A stretch of 64,000 bases of DNA from Shewanella algicola (GTDB lineage Bacteria; Pseudomonadota; Gammaproteobacteria; Enterobacterales; Shewanellaceae): contig NZ_BMQI01000015.1 in the NCBI RefSeq assembly GCF_014648035.1, forward strand, positions 27,714 to 91,713. The letters run 5' to 3'. The stretch's first letter is position 1. The number at the start of each line of letters is the position of its first letter. Below are positions 46,614 to 54,326 of the stretch, piece by piece. Position numbers and translations under genes: made by a program. Under the pieces are notes generated by a model that did not search any database, had not been told where the DNA came from, and worked only from the letters and a program-made list of their open reading frames with translations.

Positions 46614-46648
46614 ATCTTGGTTTTATAAGCTTTATCGCTTACTGGAAC

Positions 46649-46693
46649 AAAAGCCAACTGTCTATGTTTCAAGACCGACTGAGCTAACGACCC
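46649..46693 (-). pseudogene. tRNA-Lys 5'-half copy 1
   Basis: A 45-nt unit: tRNA-Lys positions 1 to the anticodon TTT, with the D arm replaced by GGTCTTGAAACATAGAC. It retains the CAGTC of the full gene, unlike the CAGCG of the other halves. There is no 3' half. Confidence 0.8.
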
Positions 46694-46744
46694 ATCTGGT
46701 AAATCTGATATAACGTTTAAATTCTTTAACCACGATTTAAAAAG

Positions 46745-46820
46745 TGGTGGGTCGTGAAGGATTCGAACCTTCGACCAATTGGTTAAAAGCCAACTGCTCT
46801 ACCGACTGAGCTAACGACCC
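46745..46820 (-). tRNA. tRNA-Lys(UUU)
   Basis: Second intact 76-nt copy counted from the left, identical to the others, CCA encoded. Flanked by TTTAAATCGTGG-type linker sequence that repeats in each unit. Confidence 0.97.
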
Positions 46821-46855
46821 ATCTTGGTTTTATAAGCTTTATCGCTTACTGGAAC

Positions 46856-46900
46856 AAAAGCCAACTGTCTCTGTTTCAAGACCCGCTGAGCTAACGACCC
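46856..46900 (-). pseudogene. tRNA-Lys 5'-half copy 2
   Basis: A 45-nt 5'-half ending at the anticodon, with the CAGCGGGTCTTGAAACA D-arm replacement (GTCT/AGAC may form a small hairpin). It lies 35 bp upstream, in the transcribed sense, of the adjacent full gene. Confidence 0.8.
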
Positions 46901-46950
46901 ATCTGGTAAATCTGATATAACGTTTAAATTCTTTAACCACGATTTAAAAG

Positions 46951-47026
46951 TGGTGGGTCGTGAAGGATTCGAACCTTCGACCAATTGGTTAAAAGCCAAC
47001 TGCTCTACCGACTGAGCTAACGACCC
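46951..47026 (-). tRNA. tRNA-Lys(UUU)
   Basis: Third intact copy, 76 nt, identical to the others. Unit length from the previous copy is 206 bp. Confidence 0.97.
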
Positions 47027-47061
47027 ATCTTGGTTTTATAAGCTTTATCGCTTACTGGAAC

Positions 47062-47106
47062 AAAAGCCAACTGTCTCTGTTTCAAGACCCGCTAAGCTAA
47101 CGACCC
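47062..47106 (-). pseudogene. tRNA-Lys 5'-half copy 3
   Basis: A 45-nt half with one private change (TTAGCTTAGC in place of TTAGCTCAGC in the D-stem region). The following linker lacks the GGTAAATCT string present in other units. Confidence 0.8.
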
Positions 47107-47147
47107 ATCTGATATAACGTTTAAATTCTTTAACCACGATTTAAAAG

Positions 47148-47223
47148 TGGTGGGTCGTGAAGGATTCGAACCTTCGACCAATTGGTTAAAAGCCAACTGC
47201 TCTACCGACTGAGCTAACGACCC
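47148..47223 (-). tRNA. tRNA-Lys(UUU)
   Basis: Fourth intact copy, 76 nt, identical to the others. Its unit is about 10 bp shorter because of a linker deletion. Confidence 0.97.
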
Positions 47224-47258
47224 ATCTTGGTTTTATAAGCTTTATCACTTACTGGAAC

Positions 47259-47303
47259 AAAAGCCAACTGTCTATGTTTCAAGACCCGCTGAGCTAACGA
47301 CCC
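47259..47303 (-). pseudogene. tRNA-Lys 5'-half copy 4
   Basis: A 45-nt half next to the fourth gene. It is followed by a second half rather than by a full gene, so the half plus its 36-bp linker has been duplicated on its own here. Confidence 0.8.
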
Positions 47304-47339
47304 ATCTTGGTTTTTATAAGCTTTATCGCTTACTGGAAC

Positions 47340-47384
47340 AAAAGCCAACTGTCTATGTTTCAAGACCCGCTGAGCTAACGACCC
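47340..47384 (-). pseudogene. tRNA-Lys 5'-half copy 5
   Basis: A 45-nt half forming a tandem pair with copy 4 (81-bp spacing). Same D-arm replacement. Confidence 0.8.
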
Positions 47385-47436
47385 ATCTGGTAAATCTGAT
47401 GTAACGTTTAAATTCTTTAACCACGATTTAAAAAAG

Positions 47437-47512
47437 TGGTGGGTCGTGAAGGATTCGAACCTTCGACCAATTGGTTAAAAGCCAACTGCTCTACCGACTG
47501 AGCTAACGACCC
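47437..47512 (-). tRNA. tRNA-Lys(UUU)
   Basis: Fifth intact copy, 76 nt, identical to the others. Confidence 0.97.
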
Positions 47513-47547
47513 ATCTTGGTTTTATAAGCTTTATCGCTTACTGGAAC

Positions 47548-47592
47548 AAAAGCCAACTGTCTATGTTTCAAGACCCGCTGAGCTAACGACCC
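47548..47592 (-). pseudogene. tRNA-Lys 5'-half copy 6
   Basis: A 45-nt half, consensus sequence, 35 bp from the fifth full gene. Confidence 0.8.
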
Positions 47593-47643
47593 ATCTGGTA
47601 AATCTAATATTACGTTTAAATTCTTTAACCACGATTTAAAAAG

Positions 47644-47719
47644 TGGTGGGTCGTGAAGGATTCGAACCTTCGACCAATTGGTTAAAAGCCAACTGCTCTA
47701 CCGACTGAGCTAACGACCC
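47644..47719 (-). tRNA. tRNA-Lys(UUU)
   Basis: Sixth intact copy, 76 nt, identical to the others. It is the first full tRNA encountered by RNA polymerase coming from the promoter near 48000. Confidence 0.97.
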
Positions 47720-47754
47720 ATCTTGGTTTTATAAGCTTTATCGCTTACTGGAAC

Positions 47755-47799
47755 AAAAGCCAACTGTCTCTGTTTCAAGACCCGCTGAACTAACGACCC
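47755..47799 (-). pseudogene. tRNA-Lys 5'-half copy 7
   Basis: A 45-nt half with TTAGTTCAGC in place of TTAGCTCAGC. It forms a tandem pair with copy 8. Confidence 0.8.
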
Positions 47800-47835
47800 A
47801 TCTTATTTTTTATAAGCTTTACTGCTCACTGGAAC

Positions 47836-47880
47836 AAAAGCCAACTGTCTATGTTTCAAGACCCGCTGAGCTAGCGACCC
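47836..47880 (-). pseudogene. tRNA-Lys 5'-half copy 8
   Basis: A 45-nt half, GGGTCGCTAGCTCAGC at its 5' end. It is the most promoter-proximal member of the array; its linker is more diverged (GTGAGCAGTAAAGC) than the other copies. Confidence 0.78.
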
Positions 47881-47951
47881 ATTTGGTAAGTTTGAAAACT
47901 TTAATCACTAGTGATGCAGAAACTACATTGAGATGATTAACGCTTTTAAAC

Positions 47952-47979
47952 CCCTCAGAAGGCTATGCCGTTCTGAGGG
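47952..47979 (-). promoter_or_regulatory. Strong hairpin at the extreme 5' end of the tRNA-Lys transcript
   Basis: On the minus strand CCCTCAGAA and TTCTGAGGG pair (9 bp), enclosing GGC-ATA-GCC with one bulged C. It begins at or within 1-2 nt of the predicted start site and is followed by GTTTAAAAG, not a T-run, so it is not a typical terminator. Confidence 0.65.
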
Positions 47980-47984
47980 CGCCT

Positions 47985-48012
47985 ATAATACCTTTTTCAA
48001 TTTCTCATGCAA
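47985..48012 (-). promoter_or_regulatory. Promoter of the tRNA-Lys array
   Basis: -35 TTGCAT (48007-48012), -10 TATTAT (47985-47990), spacer 16 bp, followed by GGCGCC, a GC-rich discriminator typical of stringently controlled stable-RNA promoters. It lies between cpoB and the array. Confidence 0.75.
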
Positions 48013-48044
48013 GCGCAAATTTATAATTTCTTGTTGTTTGCATG

Positions 48045-48069
48045 AAAAACAGACTAAGAGGCTGTTTTT
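48045..48069 (-). terminator. Weak terminator-like hairpin after cpoB
   Basis: AAAAACAG pairs with CTGTTTTT around a 9-nt loop, 9 bp past the cpoB stop, with a short T-run on the minus strand. Confidence 0.5.
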
Positions 48070-48077
48070 TGGCTTAA

Positions 48078-48821
48078 TTAACCTTTCAATGCTGATAATT
48101 GCTGCTGTGCAAGGCGCGCAGAGGCACTGTCGGCATATTCTTTGAGTACTTTGTTATAAAGCGCTCTCGCACCAGCCGAGTCATTTTCTTTCTCAGCAAT
48201 CATGCCGAGTTTAACCAAACTATCGCCACGCTTGTTAGAATCTGTAAACTTGCTTACAACAGTGCTAAAGGCTTGTTTAGCTGCAGTATTATCACCTTTA
48301 TTATATAACAATTGCCCTAACCAATAATTGGCATTGGCTGCGTAGCTAGAATCTGGGTATTGAGTAATAAAGTCACGAAATGCAGGGATAGCATCGTCAT
48401 ATTTACGCTCTTTCAACACTAAGTTGACCGCAGCTTCGTAGCTACCGGTTTCACCTAACGTTGAACTTGCCGCTGCAACGGTAGTTGGGTCAACTTGAGT
48501 TGCTGTTGGCGCGGCAGGTGTCGATGACTTAACAGTAAGATTAGCAATTTCCTCATACAGTTGACGCTGACGCTGCAACATTTGATTCATTTGATAATTT
48601 TGTTGCTCAGTAATGCCACGTAAATCCAACACTTCATTTTGTAATGCATCCATACGGCGCTGCATGTCAAATTCAACTTGTTGCTTGGCTTTAATAATAC
48701 GCTCTAGTTTTGCAATTCGATCATCATTCGAACCACCAGACACATCTGACACAGGGGCTGGGGCTGCAAAAGCACTTGCAGTAGTAAAGAACATAGCCGC
48801 AACTAAAATGGCTCGTTTCAT
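48078..48821 (-). CDS. cpoB: Cell-division coordinator CpoB (YbgF)
   Basis: Periplasmic protein linking the Tol-Pal machine with PBP1B during septation. ATG 48821 with AGGAG 8 nt upstream gives 247 aa; the GTG at 48830 lies inside that ribosome site. It has a signal peptide (ILVAAMFFTTASAFA), then a coiled-coil trimerisation region (residues 33-100, RIAKLERIIKAKQQVEFDMQ), and a C-terminal TPR domain (about 125-245, with YPDSSYAANANYWLGQLLYNKGD). In E. coli a tRNA-Lys/Val cluster also follows this gene. Confidence 0.93.
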   Translation of the reverse strand: MKRAILVAAMFFTTASAFAAPAPVSDVSGGSNDDRIAKLERIIKAKQQVEFDMQRRMDALQNEVLDLRGITEQQNYQMNQMLQRQRQLYEEIANLTVKSSTPAAPTATQVDPTTVAAASSTLGETGSYEAAVNLVLKERKYDDAIPAFRDFITQYPDSSYAANANYWLGQLLYNKGDNTAAKQAFSTVVSKFTDSNKRGDSLVKLGMIAEKENDSAGARALYNKVLKEYADSASARLAQQQLSALKG

Positions 48822-48834
48822 TTTGTCCACTCCT

Positions 48835-48864
48835 AAAAAAGGCCAACCGCTGGCAGTTGGCCTT
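48835..48864 (-). terminator. Terminator between pal and cpoB, touching the cpoB ribosome site
   Basis: AAGGCCAAC pairs with GTTGGCCTT, with an inner GC/GC pairing, followed on the minus strand by TTTTTTAGGAG. The T-run runs directly into the cpoB Shine-Dalgarno. Confidence 0.85.
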
Positions 48865-48877
48865 ACATTTTTAACGC

Positions 48878-49414
48878 TTAGTAAACTAACACGCCACGAC
48901 GGTTTAAACCGAAACCAGTGTCTGTGCGAGAATAATCTAATGGTTTCTCTTCACCATAGCTTACGATACTCATTTGGCTAGGTTGTACACCCATACCTTG
49001 TAAGTACTTAGCAATCGCTTTCGCACGACGTTCGCCTAGTGCAATGTTGTACTCAGGCGTACCACGTTCGTCAGCATGACCTTCAATCAATACGCGAACA
49101 TTTGGGTTTTCTACTAAATAGTTACCGTGAGCTTGAAGAATTTCAGCGTTTTCGCTTTGAACTTCACTGCGGTCAAAATCAAAGTAAATAATGTTTTGAC
49201 GACGTAATTCTTGTTCTTTTAAACGCTGCTGTTCAACCGGGCTTAACACTGCGCCAGCACCACCAGTTTCAATACCACCAGTACCATATTCACTACCAGT
49301 ACCACTCATAGAACCGCTAGCGTCTGTTTCAGAGTCTGAAGTTGAGCTACAGGCACCCAGTGCCATGAGCGGAACTGCAACCAGCATAGCTTTAAACAAC
49401 TTATTCAGATCCAT
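48878..49414 (-). CDS. pal: Peptidoglycan-associated lipoprotein Pal
   Basis: Outer-membrane lipoprotein binding diaminopimelate of peptidoglycan and TolB. The 178-aa precursor has a lipobox LGAC (Cys near residue 22) and a Gly/Ser-rich linker. The OmpA-like domain (about 75-178) carries YFDFDRSEV, IEGHADERGTPEYNIALGERRA and a C-terminal NRRGVLVY. It lies 23 bp after tolB and is followed by a terminator that may cap it from cpoB. Confidence 0.97.
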   Translation of the reverse strand: MDLNKLFKAMLVAVPLMALGACSSTSDSETDASGSMSGTGSEYGTGGIETGGAGAVLSPVEQQRLKEQELRRQNIIYFDFDRSEVQSENAEILQAHGNYLVENPNVRVLIEGHADERGTPEYNIALGERRAKAIAKYLQGMGVQPSQMSIVSYGEEKPLDYSRTDTGFGLNRRGVLVY

Positions 49415-49437
49415 TTTAAATCCTTATCAATATCTAT

Positions 49438-50766
49438 TTAGAGAAACGGAGACCATGCTGGTGATTTCACCTCGCCCTGGCCGACAGGCAATCTTGCTTT
49501 AAATCTGCCGTCCATAGAAACAGCAGCTAATACTTGTTTACCTTGATGGGTTGTACCATAGATAACCATAGTGCCATTGGGAGCGACACTTGGCGATTCA
49601 TCAAGCTGAGTTGATGAAAGCACCTGCATAAAGCGTGTCGCTAAATCCATTCTAGCAATGTGGAACTTACCATTAGTACGGTTTACAAAAATCATACTAC
49701 GACCGTCAGGAGTAATTGAACCACCAAGGTTCCATTCGCCTTCAAATGTCATACGAGAGACTTTTTTTGTATCTAAACTCACGCGATATAACTGTGGTCG
49801 ACCACCACGCTCAGAGGTGAATAACAATGATTTACCATCTGGGAACCATGAAGGCTCAGTATCAATCGCATAATGATCTGTGATGCGTTGTGAACTTTTA
49901 GTCGCAATATCGACCACATAAACTTCAGGCTGACCGTCTTTAGATAGCGTGATGGCTAACTTTTTGCCATCAGGAGAAAATGACGGAGCACCATTAATCC
50001 CATTGAAACTACTCACCATAGTACGCGTTTGACTGTAGATGTCTTGTACAAAAATTTCAGCTTTTCTGTTCTCAAAACTCACATATGCTAAACGACGACC
50101 GTCAGGTGACCATGTTGGTGACATTAATGGTTCTGGCGAACGTAATAACATTTGCTCATTGTAACCGTCATAATCGGCAATCATCAAATGATAAGGCGAT
50201 TTTTGACCTTGCTTAACAACAACATAAGCAATGCGAGTTAAAAATGCACCACGAATCCCCGTCAACTTTTCGTAGACGATATCGCTAATTCGGTGACCGT
50301 ATTGTCTAAATTGATTAGCACTTATGACCGTTTCACGGCTTTCGAGTAGAAGCTCACTGTTATTGACAGGGCCTTTAGTGATCACATTTTGCGCTTTCAC
50401 TAAATCAATCAGTTCAAAGCTAACTAAATACTGATCTGTCCCATAAGGCTTTACAGAACCCACAACAACCGCTTCCGCTTCGACATTAGCCCAATTTTGC
50501 GCAGCAAAACCGTTTACTGATGACAAACTCGTTTGTGGCAATGCTCTTACATCTAACGACTTAAATGTGCCGCTGCGAGCAAGATCCGATGTCACTACAT
50601 CAGAAATAGACGCAGGAGCAGGCCCTTGCCCTTGCCAAACAAAAGGCACTACAGCAATGGGTCTTGCGGCATCCACACCTTCTGTAATCACAATATCTAA
50701 CGCTGCGCGAGCAGGTGCCGTTAACACAATAAGTACCAGTGTTAACCATTTAGCCAAATTCTTCAT
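49438..50766 (-). CDS. tolB: Tol-Pal translocation protein TolB
   Basis: Periplasmic beta-propeller that shuttles between TolA and Pal. ATG 50766 ([16 protein letters not shown] upstream) gives 442 aa with a signal peptide ending ARA-A. The N-terminal domain (residues 25-160) contains [10 protein letters not shown]. Six propeller blades follow, with repeated [20 protein letters not shown], [18 protein letters not shown] and [17 protein letters not shown] segments. Upstream in-frame ATGs lack a ribosome site. Confidence 0.96.
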   Translation of the reverse strand: MKNLAKWLTLVLIVLTAPARAALDIVITEGVDAARPIAVVPFVWQGQGPAPASISDVVTSDLARSGTFKSLDVRALPQTSLSSVNGFAAQNWANVEAEAVVVGSVKPYGTDQYLVSFELIDLVKAQNVITKGPVNNSELLLESRETVISANQFRQYGHRISDIVYEKLTGIRGAFLTRIAYVVVKQGQKSPYHLMIADYDGYNEQMLLRSPEPLMSPTWSPDGRRLAYVSFENRKAEIFVQDIYSQTRTMVSSFNGINGAPSFSPDGKKLAITLSKDGQPEVYVVDIATKSSQRITDHYAIDTEPSWFPDGKSLLFTSERGGRPQLYRVSLDTKKVSRMTFEGEWNLGGSITPDGRSMIFVNRTNGKFHIARMDLATRFMQVLSSTQLDESPSVAPNGTMVIYGTTHQGKQVLAAVSMDGRFKARLPVGQGEVKSPAWSPFL

Positions 50767-50808
50767 GCGACTCCTTTTACTCAATTCCATCACTTATTAC
50801 GTTTGATA

Positions 50809-51789
50809 CTAATTAAATTCCGGTGAAACCGTTAAATTAATTTCTTTTAATTGTTGATAAACAGCAGGTTCCGGTGAAACAGGTAAGCGCCCCGCTTTAT
50901 TTATCGACACTTTTGCCGCGCGGCAAACCACTTGGTCACCTTCTAATGTCTGCGCCGTGGTCACAAACCCGTCTGGTGCTAAGCGAATAAAAACTCGACA
51001 ACTTTTACCACGCATTGATTCATCAACCACTAAGTTACGTTGAATCGTGGCAATAATCATTGCTTTATATTTATCAACTTCAGACAACACTTGTCTATTA
51101 CGTGTTTTTGACAACGAGTCTTGTTCTGCAGCCATTGCCTCGGCCATTTCACGTTCTTGACGTGCTTTGGTTTCAGCGGCTTGGCGTTTTTTCTCCGCTT
51201 CTTCGCGTAGTTTACGCTCGGCTTCCTCTTTACGCTTACGCTCATCTTCTGCACGTTGGCGATCTTCTTGTGCTTTCTTAGCCGCTGCTTCTTCTTGCTT
51301 ACGTTTTTCAGCTGCTTGCTTGGCGGCTTCTTCAGACGCTTTTTGTTCTCGCTCTTTTTGCTTACGCACTTCTTCAGCTTTTAAAGCACGCTCTTTCTCT
51401 TGTTGCTGCTTAACCTGAGCGGCTTTAGCAGCGTCATTCGCTTTTTGAGTTTCAGCTTCTTTCTGTTTGCGCTGGATCTCTAATGTTTTAATCTTTTCTT
51501 GCTCACGCTCACGTTCACGCTTTGCTTCTAAAGCTTTACGTTCGAGTTCTGCCTGGCGAGTTTTTTCTTGCTGTAGTGCATCTTGCTTTTGTTTCTTTAA
51601 TTGCTCAACTCGTTCACTCACTTTTTGCTGATCAATCACAATAGCTTGAACGGCAGGTGCGCTAGCGGCCGTTTGCATGTGTTTGGGCTTATCATCAAAA
51701 CTAATACCTAAGGCAAGAATGACGATAACTCCGATATGAATACCAGCAGAAATAGAAACGGGTACGGTTAAATCTGATTTTCCAGACAC
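50809..51789 (-). CDS. tolA: Tol-Pal envelope protein TolA
   Basis: Inner-membrane anchored rod that carries the energy of TolQR to the outer membrane. The start is GTG 51789 with AAGGAG upstream, directly after the tolR stop. The 326-aa protein has one N-terminal transmembrane helix (ISAGIHIGVIVILALGI), a long Ala/Lys/Glu/Arg/Gln-rich helix (residues 50-225), and a C-terminal domain (230-326) ending ...QQLKEINLTVSPEFN. The domain II helix is of average length. Confidence 0.94.
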   Translation of the reverse strand: MSGKSDLTVPVSISAGIHIGVIVILALGISFDDKPKHMQTAASAPAVQAIVIDQQKVSERVEQLKKQKQDALQQEKTRQAELERKALEAKREREREQEKIKTLEIQRKQKEAETQKANDAAKAAQVKQQQEKERALKAEEVRKQKEREQKASEEAAKQAAEKRKQEEAAAKKAQEDRQRAEDERKRKEEAERKLREEAEKKRQAAETKARQEREMAEAMAAEQDSLSKTRNRQVLSEVDKYKAMIIATIQRNLVVDESMRGKSCRVFIRLAPDGFVTTAQTLEGDQVVCRAAKVSINKAGRLPVSPEPAVYQQLKEINLTVSPEFN

Positions 51790-52218
51790 CTATTTCTCCT
51801 TCGGTGAATCGGTCATAAGCCCTACAGCAGGAACACCAGCACTTTGCAGACTTATCATTAATTGGATCACGCTTTCATATGGAATAGAGCGTTCCGCTTT
51901 TACCACTACCGGCCTTTGCGGCTCAAGCGCAATGAGCGCGCCAACTTCGGTAGACACCTGTTCTAAATCCATCGCGACAGAGTTTGAGCTACTGCCCACG
52001 TTTAAAAAGTACTCGCCGGCAGCATCAATAGAAGCAACTATGGGCGGCTTGCTGTCTGGTGGCAGGGTTTCTGCATTGCCTTGCGGCAACTCTACTTTGA
52101 CACCTTGCGATACGATTGGCGCTGTAACCATAAAAATAATTAACAACACCAACATCACGTCGATGTAAGGCACCACGTTGATTTCTGCAACCGGACGACG
52201 ACGTTTACGTTGATACAT
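51790..52218 (-). CDS. tolR: Tol-Pal protein TolR
   Basis: ExbD/TolR family, 142 aa. The single transmembrane helix INVVPYIDVMLVLLIIFMVT carries the proton-binding Asp. The periplasmic domain runs from about 45 to 142. Its ATG overlaps the tolQ stop (TAATG). Confidence 0.96.
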   Translation of the reverse strand: MYQRKRRRPVAEINVVPYIDVMLVLLIIFMVTAPIVSQGVKVELPQGNAETLPPDSKPPIVASIDAAGEYFLNVGSSSNSVAMDLEQVSTEVGALIALEPQRPVVVKAERSIPYESVIQLMISLQSAGVPAVGLMTDSPKEK

Positions 52219-52907
52219 TAAACAGCTTCCTTCTCGCTATACGCTTGACGTTGCAATATGTTTGAGAATTCTTCCATAAAGTTGGCATATGAGCTCTCAA
52301 GCTTTTCAACTTGAGTCGTGAATCTGTTGTAACCAATAACGGCAGGAATTGCCGCAAACAAACCCATTGCGGTGGCAATTAGTGCCTCAGCAATACCTGG
52401 TGCAACCATTGCTAACGTTGCGTTTTCAACCGCGCCGAGTGCAATAAACGAATTCATGATCCCCCACACCGTTCCAAATAAACCAATATATGGGCTGGTT
52501 GAGCCAATGGTGGCCAATAAAGGTAAATGATGTTCTAATTTTTCCATCTCACGCGACAAGCTCACACGCATAGCACGTGATGTTCCGTCCATCACCGCTT
52601 CTGGTGATTTACTGTTGACTTTACTGAGACGGGTATATTCTTTAAACCCAACAACAAACATCGCCTCTAAGCCTGATATTGTATTACCACGGGCAATAAG
52701 TTCTTTATAAAGACGGTTTAAATCAACACCAGACCAAAAGGTATCTTCAAAGCGTAATGCTTTGACTCTTGCCGAGCTGAGCAATTTGTTGCGTTGGATG
52801 ATCACGGCCCAAGAGGCAATCGATAATGCCAACAAGGTCAACATGACCAATTTTACCAACACACTGGCTTCTAAAAACAAACCAATAAATGAAATTTCAG
52901 CGTGCAC
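52218..52907 (-). CDS. tolQ: Tol-Pal protein TolQ
   Basis: Proton-channel subunit of the MotA/TolQ/ExbB family with three transmembrane helices. I choose GTG 52907, which has AGGAG 7 nt upstream and gives 229 aa, close to the E. coli length; it overlaps the end of ybgC by 11 bp. It has [15 protein letters not shown] near residue 60 and [19 protein letters not shown] near 135, the conserved TolQ channel motif. Confidence 0.95.
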   Translation of the reverse strand: MHAEISFIGLFLEASVLVKLVMLTLLALSIASWAVIIQRNKLLSSARVKALRFEDTFWSGVDLNRLYKELIARGNTISGLEAMFVVGFKEYTRLSKVNSKSPEAVMDGTSRAMRVSLSREMEKLEHHLPLLATIGSTSPYIGLFGTVWGIMNSFIALGAVENATLAMVAPGIAEALIATAMGLFAAIPAVIGYNRFTTQVEKLESSYANFMEEFSNILQRQAYSEKEAV

Positions 52908-53295
52908 TGTCAAACTCCTGAACAATATTTAGGGGAATAGCGCGGGGACGCATTCGTGACAAAGATATACACGCGACAACAACTGTCGCTTCACAATAGC
53001 AATCACCTTGATGATCAACTAAGCGTTGGTGAAACACCAAAGACGCTTTTTTTAATTCAACGACTTTGGATTCAACCAATAAGTCTTGCTCAAATTTTGC
53101 TGCTTTACGAAAATCGATATCGACATGTTTAACGACAAAAGCAATATCTTCCGCCAGCAGTTTCGCTTGGCGAACACCCATCGTTTTTAACCATTGCGTC
53201 CGTGCCCTTTCAAAAAAATTCAAGTAGTTTGAATGGTACACAACACCACCGGCATCAGTATCTTCATAGTAAATTGATATAGGCCAAACAAACAT
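52897..53295 (-). CDS. ybgC: YbgC acyl-CoA thioesterase of the Tol-Pal operon
   Basis: Hot-dog 4HBT-family thioesterase, 132 aa, with the signature [24 protein letters not shown], including the catalytic Asp, near residues 8-31. In E. coli it hydrolyses short-chain acyl-CoA and interacts with ACP and phospholipid enzymes. First gene of the tol-pal operon. Upstream is a kilobase with no functional gene; there is no ruvABC next to it in this window. Confidence 0.94.
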   Translation of the reverse strand: MFVWPISIYYEDTDAGGVVYHSNYLNFFERARTQWLKTMGVRQAKLLAEDIAFVVKHVDIDFRKAAKFEQDLLVESKVVELKKASLVFHQRLVDHQGDCYCEATVVVACISLSRMRPRAIPLNIVQEFDSAR

Positions 53296-53588
53296 AATCA
53301 GAACACGAATTCTTAACAGACAAAAGTTGGCTTACTATACCGAGTAGCTGCACGCTTGTGAATCATGCCTAAGAGGAAAAAAGGACTTTATTTTGCTCAA
53401 AATGCGCTAAAACACATGAAAAACCTCAGGAACGGTAATAGATGAAGCTTTATTAATGTATTTACCCAAATCATTAACAAAAGTTTACACAAAAAAGTAC
53501 GATTAAACCTCATGTTATACTCAATAACTCAGTAACAATATTTGAGTGTAATTGCCATTTTTAACATCGATTGGGTTAGAAGGCGACA
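53296..53588. other. Upstream region of ybgC
   Basis: About 290 AT-rich bp. It must contain the tol-pal promoter. No repeat or gene is visible. Confidence 0.5.
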
Positions 53589-54135
53589 TGAGACAATTCA
53601 TTCAACATCGTAATGACCAATCAGCTACTAAACCCCTCATTTTCTTTATCGCGTGAATGACAATCAACCTCAGCTAATCGTATAGCAACAATTTAACCGA
53701 CCACAATAGATAAACCTGCAGTGCTAACAACAATGCATCAGTGAGACGTTAGTCAATTTTATCCAATTCTTTATAGAGCAGCACTACAAATATATCGGCT
53801 TTTTAGGGGGTATTTTAAATAAAATAGCGCAACCACAAATGGCTAACCCAGCAATTGTTAAATATTATCACTAACCCCAATTTATTAATCCGACTAATTA
53901 TGCACAAGATGTGTATAACAATCTAATAAACCCCTATAACAAGCGATTAAGCATGATTTACTAAATTGCCACCCCACTACAACCATTAGTTTTACTAATG
54001 ATAAGTCATAATTTTTCTAGTTTGCTGAATCCACTTTTTAATTCTACTATAGCCTTGTTTTCAGGACACATCCGATTCAGATGTTGAAAACCAAGAACTC
54101 CAAACTGATGTAACCCAATACCTCAGTTTACCCTA
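53589..54135 (+). pseudogene. Possible heavily decayed gene
   Basis: An ATG at 53589 opens MRQFIQHRNDQSATKPLIFF and stops after about 22 residues. Further on, protein-like text resumes in other frames (VNFIQFFIEQHYKYIGFLGG, NKIAQPQMANPAIVKYYH, INPTNYAQDVYNNLINPYNK, and finally SDSDVENQELQTDVTQYLSL before TAG), broken by several stops. A strong plus-strand terminator follows about 50 bp downstream, which suggests that a transcribed gene once ended here. I do not recognise the family. Confidence 0.4.
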
Positions 54136-54186
54136 GTTCTTATGCTTGACTTCCTTCCTTAAATTTGTTGATTGCAAATTATTTAG

Positions 54187-54213
54187 CCCACTTGGATTAA
54201 GTGGGTTTTTTTT
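54187..54213 (+). terminator. Orphan plus-strand terminator
   Basis: Stem CCCACTT/AAGTGGG with loop GGATT and T8. There is no intact plus-strand gene upstream, so it appears to belong to the decayed gene. Confidence 0.85.
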
Positions 54214-54263
54214 GTCTTTTTTTTATCAACTCTCCTTTAAAACCTTGAACGACAGACAAAATA

Positions 54264-54291
54264 AAACCCAAGCAGTAAGCCGCTTGGGTTT
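54264..54291 (-). terminator. Intrinsic terminator after motY
   Basis: Stem AAACCCAAGC/GCTTGGGTTT with an 8-nt loop, followed on the minus strand by TTATTTTG, 36 bp past the motY stop. Confidence 0.8.
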
Positions 54292-54326
54292 ATATATATC
54301 ACTTTGGTATCTGCCGTTAAGCGTAG

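Noticed and set aside
46811..46999. 62-codon minus-strand frame in the tRNA array
   Set aside because: It reads through tRNA genes and linkers and has no coding evidence.
46084..47880. CRISPR-like direct repeats
   Set aside because: The repeated units are tRNA-Lys genes and their halves with repeated linkers, not short palindromic repeats with unique spacers, and no cas gene is nearby.
47259..47880. Half-tRNAs as phage attachment-site remnants
   Set aside because: Integration normally duplicates the 3' part of a tRNA gene; these copies keep the 5' part and no integrase is present.
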